Assembly: GCF_018271995.1 (NCBI RefSeq)
Contig: NZ_JAGUCO010000002.1
Span: forward strand, 372,001 to 436,000
Source: Carboxylicivirga linearis
Lineage (GTDB): Bacteria > Bacteroidota > Bacteroidia > Bacteroidales > Marinilabiliaceae
Reading direction: 5' to 3'
Length of the DNA: 64,000 bases
The notes beneath the pieces are model-generated. The model saw only the letters and a list, made by a program, of their open reading frames with translations. It did not search any database and was not told where the DNA came from. Shown here piece after piece: positions 27,098 through 35,963 of this stretch. A program made the translations under genes and the position numbers. Within the stretch, counting starts at the first letter, position 1, and each line of letters begins with the position of its first letter.

Positions 27098-27586
27098 TTA
27101 TTTCCAAAAAGCATCTTTTCCCGGGTAATGATATTTGAGCACAGCAATTTTCAATGGAAACAGGTAATATGCAACATCAGCACTGCTGCAGACAATACCC
27201 TTTTGATTTATTATTTCGGTTTTTATAACAGCTTGCTCTGACGTCTTATTTTTTACGGTTGCCTTTATTTTAATGTATTCAACATTTGCAAATAATGGTC
27301 GATGATAATTTACCTCCATCTTTTGAGTTACACCAGCGGTTCCTACTATCGAATAAATTGTCCAACTGGCAATCTCATCCATTAATGTAGCCTGTATACC
27401 ACCATGAATAACATTTTTGTATCCTTCAAAGTGTTTTCTGGGTTTCCAATCTGCATATACACACTCTCCGTCAGAGTAAAACTCCATCAACAAGCCCTCA
27501 GAATTATGAGGTGAACAGCCAAAACACTGATAATCTCTACCTTTATTTTCTAAAAAAGGATTAAATATTTTTTTTAATTCCGACAT
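27098..27586 (-). CDS. PaaI-type hotdog-fold thioesterase
   Basis: 162 residues. The hotdog-fold catalytic region is plain: KNVIHGGIQATLMDEIASW (about 58-76), with the HGG turn and the catalytic acidic residue Asp70. Next come the strand MEVNYHRPLF and a C-terminal strand pair. Such enzymes hydrolyse acyl-CoA thioesters; the specific acyl group is unknown. The N-terminal part has a CFGC motif. It stands alone and is divergent from the RND efflux operon. Confidence 0.87.
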   Translation of the reverse strand: MSELKKIFNPFLENKGRDYQCFGCSPHNSEGLLMEFYSDGECVYADWKPRKHFEGYKNVIHGGIQATLMDEIASWTIYSIVGTAGVTQKMEVNYHRPLFANVEYIKIKATVKNKTSEQAVIKTEIINQKGIVCSSADVAYYLFPLKIAVLKYHYPGKDAFWK

Positions 27587-27699
27587 ACAATTTGATTTAA
27601 AGCAAAAAAATTAAACTGATATGAATATTATACAAATAACATTTTATAATTGATATTTAGATCATTATACACTCTGTACAATCTTCAAAGTACTCTTTT

Positions 27700-27758
27700 T
27701 ATAAAACATGAAAAATATACTATCTAATAAAATTAGATAAGAAATATAAAACATGAAA
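27700..27758. promoter_or_regulatory. Operator-like repeats upstream of the RND efflux operon
   Basis: TATAAAACATGAAA occurs exactly twice, at 27700-27713 and 27745-27758. The copies flank a perfect inverted repeat TATCTAAT-AAA-ATTAGATA at 27721-27739. The -7 box TATTTTTG follows at 27780-27787. The arrangement suggests control of the efflux operon by a dimeric regulator not encoded here. Confidence 0.5.
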
Positions 27759-27779
27759 TTTACCTTACAAACAAATAAC

Positions 27780-27787
27780 TATTTTTG
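27780..27787 (+). promoter_or_regulatory. -7 box of the RND operon
   Basis: TATTTTTG fits TAnnTTTG. The leader before the ATG at 27878 would be about 84 nt. Confidence 0.5.
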
Positions 27788-27877
27788 TATATTGCTTACT
27801 GAGATTGAAAAACCACAAGAGTATACTTAGTAAACTAACTTAACCGAAAACATATTCTATCCAAAACCTATATTCAA

Positions 27878-29020
27878 ATGAAAAAAATTTTCCATCTATT
27901 TTTTATTGCATTGGTTTTTGTGCAATGTACATCACATGGTGTTAAAGTGCAGGAAGAAACAATTCCTGTTTACATCACTCAACCTGAAGAAATAACTGTT
28001 TACTTCGATTTTGTTGGTCAAACTTATGGCTTGTTTGATATTGCTATCAGAGCCAGGGTAGACGGCTATCTTGAAGGAATCCATTTTCAGGAGGGAGGAC
28101 ATGTAAAGAAAGGTCAGTTGTTATACAGCATTGACCCAGCACCATTCGATGCCAAGGTAGCCCAGGCATTGGGTAAAGTTGCTGAAGCAAAAACACGCTT
28201 AATACAAGCTCAAAGTGATTACGAAAGGTATAAACCACTATCTGAAACCAATGCTGTAAGTAAAAGTGATTATGATGCTGCTGTTGCTAACCTAGGTGCA
28301 GCCAAAGCCGGATTAGAAGCGGCAAACGCCAGCCTTGATTATGCAAAGATACAACAAAGCTATACCAAAATTTATTCTCCTTTGTCGGGTATTATTGGCA
28401 GATCAGAAGCAAAAGTATCTGATTACGTGGGGCGTGAGCCTAATCCGGTTGTTTTAAATACAGTCTCTAGATTAGACACTATTCTGGTTCGATTTCACTT
28501 AACAGAATTGCAATATCTAAATATTAGCAAAAACAGAGAATCTATAGAAGAAATGCAAAAGGAAAGGAAAAATAGAGAACCAAGAATGACGTTGATTTTT
28601 GCTGATGGTTCGGTTCATAAATACAAAGGTAATGCTGATTTTGTAGGACGAAATATAGACCCAACTACAGGTACATTATTGGTACAGGCATCCTTTCCTA
28701 ATCCTGATGAATTAATCAGGCCCGGGCAATACGCCAAAATCAGAACTGAGCTAGCAAACTTAAAAGAGGCAATACTTATACCGCAGAAGTGTTTACTTGA
28801 AACTCAGGGCAAATACAGTGTTTACGTTGTTAATGGTAACAATGAAGTTGAGCACCGATCCATTGAGATTGAAACTTTTGAAGCTGACATGGCCGTCATT
28901 AAGTCGGGAATTGAAGCTAATGAAAAAGTGGTACTGGAAGGTTTAAACAGGATAAAGTCAGGTATGATTGTTAATCCTGTTGATACAAAGTTTAATTCAG
29001 TACGAAACACGAATCAATAA
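27878..29020 (+). CDS. RND efflux periplasmic adaptor subunit
   Basis: 380 residues, membrane-fusion protein of a tripartite efflux pump. The N-terminal signal MKKIFHLFFIALVFVQC suggests lipid anchoring. The split lipoyl domain is seen in ARVDGYLEGIHFQEGGHVKKGQ and YTKIYSPLSGIIG, with a helical hairpin between (about 95-165). The beta-barrel part includes DFVGRNIDPTTGTLLVQASF and LIRPGQYAKIRTEL. It links the inner-membrane pump to the outer-membrane channel encoded downstream. First gene of the operon, 3 bp before the pump gene. Confidence 0.95.
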   Translation: MKKIFHLFFIALVFVQCTSHGVKVQEETIPVYITQPEEITVYFDFVGQTYGLFDIAIRARVDGYLEGIHFQEGGHVKKGQLLYSIDPAPFDAKVAQALGKVAEAKTRLIQAQSDYERYKPLSETNAVSKSDYDAAVANLGAAKAGLEAANASLDYAKIQQSYTKIYSPLSGIIGRSEAKVSDYVGREPNPVVLNTVSRLDTILVRFHLTELQYLNISKNRESIEEMQKERKNREPRMTLIFADGSVHKYKGNADFVGRNIDPTTGTLLVQASFPNPDELIRPGQYAKIRTELANLKEAILIPQKCLLETQGKYSVYVVNGNNEVEHRSIEIETFEADMAVIKSGIEANEKVVLEGLNRIKSGMIVNPVDTKFNSVRNTNQ

Positions 29021-29023
29021 GCT

Positions 29024-32000
29024 ATGGGAAGTTTTTTTGTAAGGCGACCAATAGTTGCCATGGTAATTGCAATAGTTACCCTCATTGTTGGCGGTTTATC
29101 CATCACAAACCTACCGATGGAACAGTATCCGGATATTACTCCACCTATGGTACAGGTTAGAGCTAATTATACAGGAGCCAACTCTCTTAATGTTGAACAA
29201 TCGGTAGCCACACCTTTAGAACAACAAATAAATGGTGTTGAAAACATGCTTTACATGAAGTCAACTAATGCTGGAGACGGAAGTATGGCAATCGATATCT
29301 CATTTGAAGTAGGAACGGATCCTGATATGAACACTGTATTTGTTCAAAACAGAGTTTCGGCTGCTACTGCAAAATTACCCGAAGAAGTAAAGCGATTAGG
29401 TGTTACCACTCAAAAAAGTATGAGTAGTATTGTTTTAGCACTGAGTGTTTTTTCCGATGGAAGGTATGATCAGGAATTTTTAGGAAATTATTCCATCATT
29501 AATATTCAGGACGTTCTGGCTCGTATTAAAGGTGTGGGACGTGTTCAGGTATTGGGTGCCAGTGATTATTCGATGAGAATATGGATTAAACCCGATCGTT
29601 TATCACAATTAAATATGACGGTACCTGAAATTATGGCTGCCATTCGCGAACAGAACATTATTGTCCCGGGAGGTAAGTTCGGTGCTGAACCTGCTCCTGA
29701 TGGAACAGAGTTCACTTATACAGTTACAATGCCTGATAGATTGGTATCGGAAGAAGAATTTGGAAAAATAGCCATCAGAACCAATAAAGACGGAAGTCAG
29801 GTTCTTTTAAAGGATATTGCTGAGATAAAATTAGGGGTTGAAAATTACAGTACAAATGCCCAATATCAGGGTAAACCAACTGCCATATTATCCATTTATC
29901 AGTCACCGGGAACCAATGCGGTTGAATTAGGTAAAACCGTGATTGAAACCATGGATGAGCTTTCACTAGGTTTTCCTGAAGGAGTTGAATATGATATTGC
30001 ACTGGATGCTACTGCTCCAATTACAGCTGGTCTTAAAGAGGTTGCAATAACATTAGTAATTGCCCTATTGTTGGTTATTCTGGTTGTATTTATATTTATT
30101 CAGGATTGGAGGGCAACCCTGATACCAACCATTGCCATACCAGTTTCATTAATTGGAGCTTTTATGTTATTTCCCCTTCTTGGGTTTACTATTAATACAC
30201 TTTCGTTACTAGGACTGGTATTGGCCATAGGTATTGTGGTTGATGATGCCATTGTAGTAGTGGAAGCTGTTCAGGTAAACATCGAAAGCGGACTTAATCC
30301 CAAAGATGCTACCATCAAGGCGATGAAAGAAGTAACAGCCCCGGTTATTGCAACCACATTAGTATTGGTAGCTGTTTTTATTCCGGTTGCATCAATGGGA
30401 GGCATTACCGGTCGATTATACCAGCAATTTGCCATTACCGTAGCTGTTTCCGTATGTTTTTCATCAGTAAACGCTTTAACATTGTCTCCTGCCCTTGCCA
30501 GTTTATTATTGCGCAAAACAGATTTACCCAATAATATCTTAGGAAAATTCTTTAAAGGATTTAACAAGGTATTTGATCGATCGGCAGTAAGCTATATGAA
30601 AATAACCAATATTGTTACCCGTAAGATTACGCGAAGCGTTATTTTTATTGGTATTTGTACAGTAGCTATTGTGATAGTCGGTCGTTTTGTACCAGGTGGC
30701 TTTATACCGGAAGAAGACCAAGGCTATCTATTTGTAAATATACAGCTACCCGATGCTGCATCCATTCAAAGAACCAATGAAGTTGCATCTGAAGCAGAGC
30801 AGATAATCAGAAGTCTTGAGGAAGTAAAAAGTGTAGCTACAGCAACTGGTTTTAATCTTCTTTCGGGAAGTATGGCAACCAATGCCGGAGTTATGTTTTT
30901 AACATTGAGCGATTGGGGCGAACGCGATAAAACAGCCAATGAAATATCACGTATTTTAAACGGTTTATTATATACAAAATTAAAAGAGGGACAAGTTTTC
31001 ACCTTTGGACCACCAGCAATTCCCGGCTTAGGTAACGGATCAGGCTTTACTATGATACTTCAGGATAAATCAGGCCAAACGCCACAATATCTGGCAGAAC
31101 AATCAAGCCAATTTATTGCCAAGGCAATGCAACGTCCTGAAATTGGTAATATTTACACCACATTTAGAGCTGATGTTCCACAGCGAAGATTAAATATTAA
31201 TCGGGATAAGGCTCTTAAAGCCGGGGTTCCTTTAAGTGATTTATACACTACTATCAGCTCATTCTTGGGAGGTGCTTATGTAAACGACTTTAACCGATTT
31301 GGCCGTTTATACAAAGCCTATTTACAAGCCGAACCTGAATATCGTCAGAATGAAAATCAGCTGAATAGCTTCTTTGTTAAAAATAAAGATGGTATAAGCT
31401 TACCCCTTTCATCTCTGGTAACAGTTGAAAAAACTACTGGTGCTGATTTTACCAATCGTTTTAACCTGTATCGCTCTGTAGAATTAACCGGTTCACCTGC
31501 CGAAGGATTTACTTCGGCTCAGGCATTAGATGCTCTGGAAGAAGTGGCTAACGAATCACTTCCTGCAGAAATGAGTTATGAATGGTCAAACATGTCATAT
31601 CAGGAGAAAGTCGCCGGTGGATCCGGATCAACCGTTTTTATATTTGCTATCATCTTTGTGTTTCTAATTTTGGCAGCACAATACGAAAGCTGGACATTAC
31701 CATTTAGTATTTTAATGGGAACTCCCTTTGCTGTTTTGGGTGCCATGACATTCATTATGATCTCACGCTGGTTTAGCCCAAGTTTTGAAAATAATGTATT
31801 CATGCAAATATCATTAGTAATGCTGATTGCCATGGCTGCGAAAAATGCCATATTAATTGTGGAGTTTGCCAAACTAAAATTCGATGAAGGAATGAGCCTT
31901 TTCGATGCAGCAATTGAATCAGCTAAATTACGTTTCCGTCCAATTCTGATGACAGCCTTCTCGTTTATTTTAGGTGTTTTTCCTTTAGTGATGGCGTCGG

Positions 32001-32161
32001 GTGCAGGAGCTGAAGCTCGCAAGGTAATGGGAATGGCATTATTAGGTGGTATGACACTCGCTACTGTATTGGGGGTTGTAATGTATCCTATGCTCTTTGT
32101 TTTTATAGGAAAAATAGCCGGTTACGAGAAAAAAAGAGAATTAGCAAAGCCAAAAGAATAA
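29024..32161 (+). CDS. RND efflux pump, HAE1 family
   Basis: 1045 residues, the normal size for AcrB-like drug/lipid exporters. Visible are the N-terminal MGSFFVRRPIVAMVIAIVTL, the periplasmic porter domains, and the TM4 proton-relay aspartates in LAIGIVVDDAIVVVEAV. The TM10 lysine lies in AMAAKNAILIVEFAKL, and FIPEEDQGYLFV marks the second porter half. Driven by the proton gradient, it exports hydrophobic compounds together with the adaptor and the outer-membrane channel. Substrate cannot be predicted. Confidence 0.97.
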   Translation: MGSFFVRRPIVAMVIAIVTLIVGGLSITNLPMEQYPDITPPMVQVRANYTGANSLNVEQSVATPLEQQINGVENMLYMKSTNAGDGSMAIDISFEVGTDPDMNTVFVQNRVSAATAKLPEEVKRLGVTTQKSMSSIVLALSVFSDGRYDQEFLGNYSIINIQDVLARIKGVGRVQVLGASDYSMRIWIKPDRLSQLNMTVPEIMAAIREQNIIVPGGKFGAEPAPDGTEFTYTVTMPDRLVSEEEFGKIAIRTNKDGSQVLLKDIAEIKLGVENYSTNAQYQGKPTAILSIYQSPGTNAVELGKTVIETMDELSLGFPEGVEYDIALDATAPITAGLKEVAITLVIALLLVILVVFIFIQDWRATLIPTIAIPVSLIGAFMLFPLLGFTINTLSLLGLVLAIGIVVDDAIVVVEAVQVNIESGLNPKDATIKAMKEVTAPVIATTLVLVAVFIPVASMGGITGRLYQQFAITVAVSVCFSSVNALTLSPALASLLLRKTDLPNNILGKFFKGFNKVFDRSAVSYMKITNIVTRKITRSVIFIGICTVAIVIVGRFVPGGFIPEEDQGYLFVNIQLPDAASIQRTNEVASEAEQIIRSLEEVKSVATATGFNLLSGSMATNAGVMFLTLSDWGERDKTANEISRILNGLLYTKLKEGQVFTFGPPAIPGLGNGSGFTMILQDKSGQTPQYLAEQSSQFIAKAMQRPEIGNIYTTFRADVPQRRLNINRDKALKAGVPLSDLYTTISSFLGGAYVNDFNRFGRLYKAYLQAEPEYRQNENQLNSFFVKNKDGISLPLSSLVTVEKTTGADFTNRFNLYRSVELTGSPAEGFTSAQALDALEEVANESLPAEMSYEWSNMSYQEKVAGGSGSTVFIFAIIFVFLILAAQYESWTLPFSILMGTPFAVLGAMTFIMISRWFSPSFENNVFMQISLVMLIAMAAKNAILIVEFAKLKFDEGMSLFDAAIESAKLRFRPILMTAFSFILGVFPLVMASGAGAEARKVMGMALLGGMTLATVLGVVMYPMLFVFIGKIAGYEKKRELAKPKE

Positions 32162-32164
32162 ACT

Positions 32165-33535
32165 ATGAAGAATACTATATATTTATTCATCACTATAATA
32201 TTTCTGGGAATAGTAAGCAGTTGCAGAATGGGCAAGAATTATTCTCAACCTGAAATGGATATTCCCCAAACCTTCATTAATAGTGATGATACTACCTTTA
32301 ACGCAAGTATTAAATGGTGGGATGTCTTTGACGATCCAACACTCGATACACTCATTGCAACAGCTTTAAAAAACAATTACGACATATTGGCTACAGCACA
32401 ACGTGTAGAAGCAGCCATGCATGCCTTGAACATTCAAAAAGCTGAAATGTTGCCAAAATTTGGATATCAGGGACAGGCACAACGAGGAAATTTCGCCCTG
32501 ATTCAAACAGAAGATGTAATGAATAATTTCAGCGTTTTCGGGCAAGCAAGCTGGGAATTGGACTTCTGGGGGAAATATCGTCGTTTGAATGAGAATGCCA
32601 AAGCTCAATACCTGGCTTCTGAATATGGTTTAGCATCGTTAAAACTATCTTTAATTTCAACTGTAGCATCTACCTACTTTACCCTTTTGGAGTATCGTGA
32701 AAAAACTGAAATTGCGATTCAGACATACGCTACAAGGGATAGCTCTTTAAATATTATTCAACAACGATTTGAAGCCGGAATTATTCCAGAGATAGATGTT
32801 AATCAGGCTCAAATCCAAAAGGCAATTGCTGCTAAGGCTATCCCTCTTAATCGGCGATTAGCAAAAAAAGCAGAAAATGCGCTAAAGGTTTTATTAGGTG
32901 AAAACCCTGGAGGAATAGTTTCAGATGTTTCTTTGCAAAGTATTGAAGGAATTCCGGACATTCCACCCGGAGTGCCTGCAGATATTTTATTGCGTAGACC
33001 TGACATATTGCAAGCAGAACAAGAACTAGTAGCCCAAAATGCTCTAGTTGGAGTAGCTCTGGCTAATCGACTACCATCAATTAGTTTAACCGGAATGCTT
33101 GGCCTTGCCAGTAATGATCTAAGCCAATTAACATCTGGAGATCCTGCCTGGAATATCAATGGTAGTTTATTAGGTCCTATATTTAGTTGGAATCAGAATA
33201 TTAACCGAGTAAGAGCTGAGAAAAACAATAAGGAAGCAGCCATTTATAACTACAAAAACGTGGCATTAAATGCCTTTAGAGAAGTAGAAGATGCATTAAT
33301 TACCATTGAAACTCTAAAAGAAGAAAACGCTGCAGTTAAAGAACATGTAAGAGCTGCTCAAAATGCTCTATTACTGTCTGCAGACAGATATGATAAAGGA
33401 GTTGCCAGTTACATCGAATTCCTGGAAAATCAACGACAGGCGTTTGATGCACAAATATCGCTGGTTGGAAATGAAAAATTATTACTTGAAGCCTATATTA
33501 AATTATACCAGGCCTTAGGAGGAGGATGGGAATAA
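32165..33535 (+). CDS. Outer-membrane efflux channel, NodT family lipoprotein
   Basis: 456 residues; TolC-like trimeric channel of the NodT family. The signal peptide ends in a lipobox IVSSC (Cys20). The two outer-membrane-factor repeats are recognisable, including KWWDVFDDPTLDTLIATALK near the start, the family motif GVPADILLRRPDILQAEQEL, and the C-terminal RYDKGVASYIEFLENQRQAF. It completes the efflux system of this operon and is followed by a strong terminator. Confidence 0.96.
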   Translation: MKNTIYLFITIIFLGIVSSCRMGKNYSQPEMDIPQTFINSDDTTFNASIKWWDVFDDPTLDTLIATALKNNYDILATAQRVEAAMHALNIQKAEMLPKFGYQGQAQRGNFALIQTEDVMNNFSVFGQASWELDFWGKYRRLNENAKAQYLASEYGLASLKLSLISTVASTYFTLLEYREKTEIAIQTYATRDSSLNIIQQRFEAGIIPEIDVNQAQIQKAIAAKAIPLNRRLAKKAENALKVLLGENPGGIVSDVSLQSIEGIPDIPPGVPADILLRRPDILQAEQELVAQNALVGVALANRLPSISLTGMLGLASNDLSQLTSGDPAWNINGSLLGPIFSWNQNINRVRAEKNNKEAAIYNYKNVALNAFREVEDALITIETLKEENAAVKEHVRAAQNALLLSADRYDKGVASYIEFLENQRQAFDAQISLVGNEKLLLEAYIKLYQALGGGWE

Positions 33536-33553
33536 TATTGATATAAAAATGCT

Positions 33554-33590
33554 AAAAAAAAGGATGGTGAAAACCATCCTTTTTTTTTTA
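33554..33590. terminator. Bidirectional terminator between efflux operon and otsA/otsB fusion
   Basis: A8GGATGGT stem, GAAA loop (33569-33572) and ACCATCCT8 T-rich arm; near-perfect 15-bp stem. It works for both convergent units. Confidence 0.9.
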
Positions 33591-33600
33591 TTGTACTATT

Positions 33601-35811
33601 TTAATATTCACCTAACTTCTTCAGAAATCCTCTTACTGCTTCAACAGATTCGAGCTTGTAATTTGCTGCTGTTCGTTTTAGTCCCACCTTAATACTAATT
33701 GTTTCATTAGGTAGTTCACGAAACATAAATTCATCAGTCCAGTCATCACCTATGGCAGTAATAAAATCGAATTTCTTATTTTTTATAAACTGCAAGGCTG
33801 CAATACCTTTATTTATACCACCGCTTTTAACCTCTATAACCTTGCTTCCTTCCATTATTTCCAGATTCAGGTTACCAATCAATCCTAACAACTCATCTTT
33901 AAGCTCATTAGCTCTTATTTCACTTTGCTCCGGTTCTGCCTTTCGATAATGCCAAACCAAAGAATAGTTCTTTTCTTCAATAAACGAACCAGGTGTACGA
34001 TCAACAAAACGCTCCAGAATAGGACGAATCATTGGCATCCAGTCGTTATTTACTTTGGTAAGTGTTTCCCACTCCTCACCTAATTTTCGAAGCCAAACAC
34101 CGTGCTCACAAATAAGGTTAATAGGCACATCGGCAAACCATTTTTCTAAGGTATACCTATCTCGTCCACTAATAATAGTAACGGTATTTCTTTTATCTTC
34201 GATTAACCGATTTAGTATATCAAATAACTCCTGATTTGGCTTTGCCTCCAGAGGATTTTTATGAAAACCGGTAAGTGTACCATCATAATCAAGGAAAATA
34301 GCTCTTTTTTGAGCACTTGCATATTTCTCGTCAATCTCTTTATAAACTGTTTTGGAGATTTTCTTTGCCAAAAACTCTTGTTGCAATTCTTTAACCTTAT
34401 TCAAATCATTTACAAACTCACTTGCCCACTTAAATATAGAGTATCTCTGAATACGGTGTTGTAATAGCTGCATTCTCTCTTTTTGCTCATCCACAGGCAT
34501 GGTAAGAGCCTTATATAGAGCATCTGCAATTTCATCCTCATTAATAGGGTTAATGGTGATGGCCTCTCCCATCTCTTTACTCACTCCTGCCATTTCGCTA
34601 AGAACAATAGCTCCTGTACCGGTGATACGTGAAGCTACATACTCTTTTGCAACCAGGTTCATACCGTCGCGCAACGGAGTAATCAATGCTACATCACAAG
34701 AGGCGTATAACTCTATTAAGTTTTCGAATGGTAAAGAACGATAGAAATACCAGACCGGCACCCAGTTTACCTTACCAAATTCACCGTTGATATTGCCTAC
34801 CAACTCATCTACCTCTTTCTTTAATTTCTGATATTCTTCTACATGTCCCCTACTAGGAACAGCCAGCATTATCATGGTTACTTTACCTCTGAATTCAGGA
34901 TATTTTCTTAAAAAGTTACCAAATGCTTTCAGTCGTTGTGGAATACCTTTCGAATAATCTAAACGATCGATTGATAGGACCAATCTTCGTTGAGGAGCCA
35001 TTAAAAAATATTTCTCCAGCTCTTTATGAAGATCTGATCGTTCATGAATACTTTTATGCATGATGTCAGTAGATGCGTTCACAAACTTATCGTAGTCTAT
35101 ACCCATCGGATAGGCATCCACTTTAATGACACGATCTTCGAGGTTTATTTGATTAAAATTGATTTCATACCCATACAACCTTCTAACCGAACTGATAAAA
35201 TGTCGTTCGTAGTCATAAATATGAAAACCTAATAAATCGGCCCCTAGCATACCTTTTAACAACTCCATTCTCCAGGGTAATATTCTAAAAACCTCGTAGG
35301 AAGGAAATGGGATGTGTAAAAAGAAACCTACCGTAACTCCAGGTTTTTTCGACTTGATCATTTCCGGCACCAGTAACAACTGATAATCGTGTACCCATAC
35401 CGTATCTCCCTCTTCACAAACCTCCAACACTTTATCAGCAAAACGCTGATTAACTTTTTTATAAGTTTCCCAATTTGCAGGTGTATAATCTACATATTGA
35501 GTAAAATAATGAAACAAGGGCCAAATGGTTTTATTACTAAAGCCCTCATAATATTCTAATATTTCATTTTCGCTTAAAGGTACGGTAACACAATTTTTTT
35601 CACCTAACAGAGAATCTATCTTTTGTGATTCTTTCTCTTCAAGATCATCCGAATTCAGGCCAGACCAACCAATCCATTTCCCTCCATAGTCTTCATAAAC
35701 AGATTTCATCCCCGTTGCGAGGCCTCCAACACTAGCAATCAGCTCTATTTCATCATCTTCTTTCTTAATACTATAAGGTAATCGATTAGCTACAATGTGT
35801 AATTTCGACAT
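33601..35811 (-). CDS. Bifunctional trehalose-6-phosphate synthase/phosphatase (OtsA-OtsB fusion)
   Basis: 736 residues. The N-terminal GT20 synthase (1 to about 475) shows HDYQLLLVPEMI (141-152), HIPFPSYEVFRILPWR (166 onward), DRLDYSKGIPQRL and TPLRDGMNLVAKEYV. The C-terminal HAD phosphatase starts near residue 500 with AIFLDYDGTLTGF, and ITAIGDDWTDEFMF carries the late HAD motif. It makes trehalose from UDP-glucose and glucose-6-phosphate, a compatible solute consistent with a saline habitat. It is divergent from the GH15 gene. Confidence 0.96.
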   Translation of the reverse strand: MSKLHIVANRLPYSIKKEDDEIELIASVGGLATGMKSVYEDYGGKWIGWSGLNSDDLEEKESQKIDSLLGEKNCVTVPLSENEILEYYEGFSNKTIWPLFHYFTQYVDYTPANWETYKKVNQRFADKVLEVCEEGDTVWVHDYQLLLVPEMIKSKKPGVTVGFFLHIPFPSYEVFRILPWRMELLKGMLGADLLGFHIYDYERHFISSVRRLYGYEINFNQINLEDRVIKVDAYPMGIDYDKFVNASTDIMHKSIHERSDLHKELEKYFLMAPQRRLVLSIDRLDYSKGIPQRLKAFGNFLRKYPEFRGKVTMIMLAVPSRGHVEEYQKLKKEVDELVGNINGEFGKVNWVPVWYFYRSLPFENLIELYASCDVALITPLRDGMNLVAKEYVASRITGTGAIVLSEMAGVSKEMGEAITINPINEDEIADALYKALTMPVDEQKERMQLLQHRIQRYSIFKWASEFVNDLNKVKELQQEFLAKKISKTVYKEIDEKYASAQKRAIFLDYDGTLTGFHKNPLEAKPNQELFDILNRLIEDKRNTVTIISGRDRYTLEKWFADVPINLICEHGVWLRKLGEEWETLTKVNNDWMPMIRPILERFVDRTPGSFIEEKNYSLVWHYRKAEPEQSEIRANELKDELLGLIGNLNLEIMEGSKVIEVKSGGINKGIAALQFIKNKKFDFITAIGDDWTDEFMFRELPNETISIKVGLKRTAANYKLESVEAVRGFLKKLGEY

Positions 35812-35963
35812 AAATTCAAGTTATATTTTAGGATTTAAAAATATTAATTCGTCAACAAATGCTACGAAAAGTAGCAAAATACATAAAAATAAGCTTTTTT
35901 CGCATTATTGAAGCAAATAAGCTTACCGTTTTAACAATTAAAATCGATAATAGTTATTAGCCT

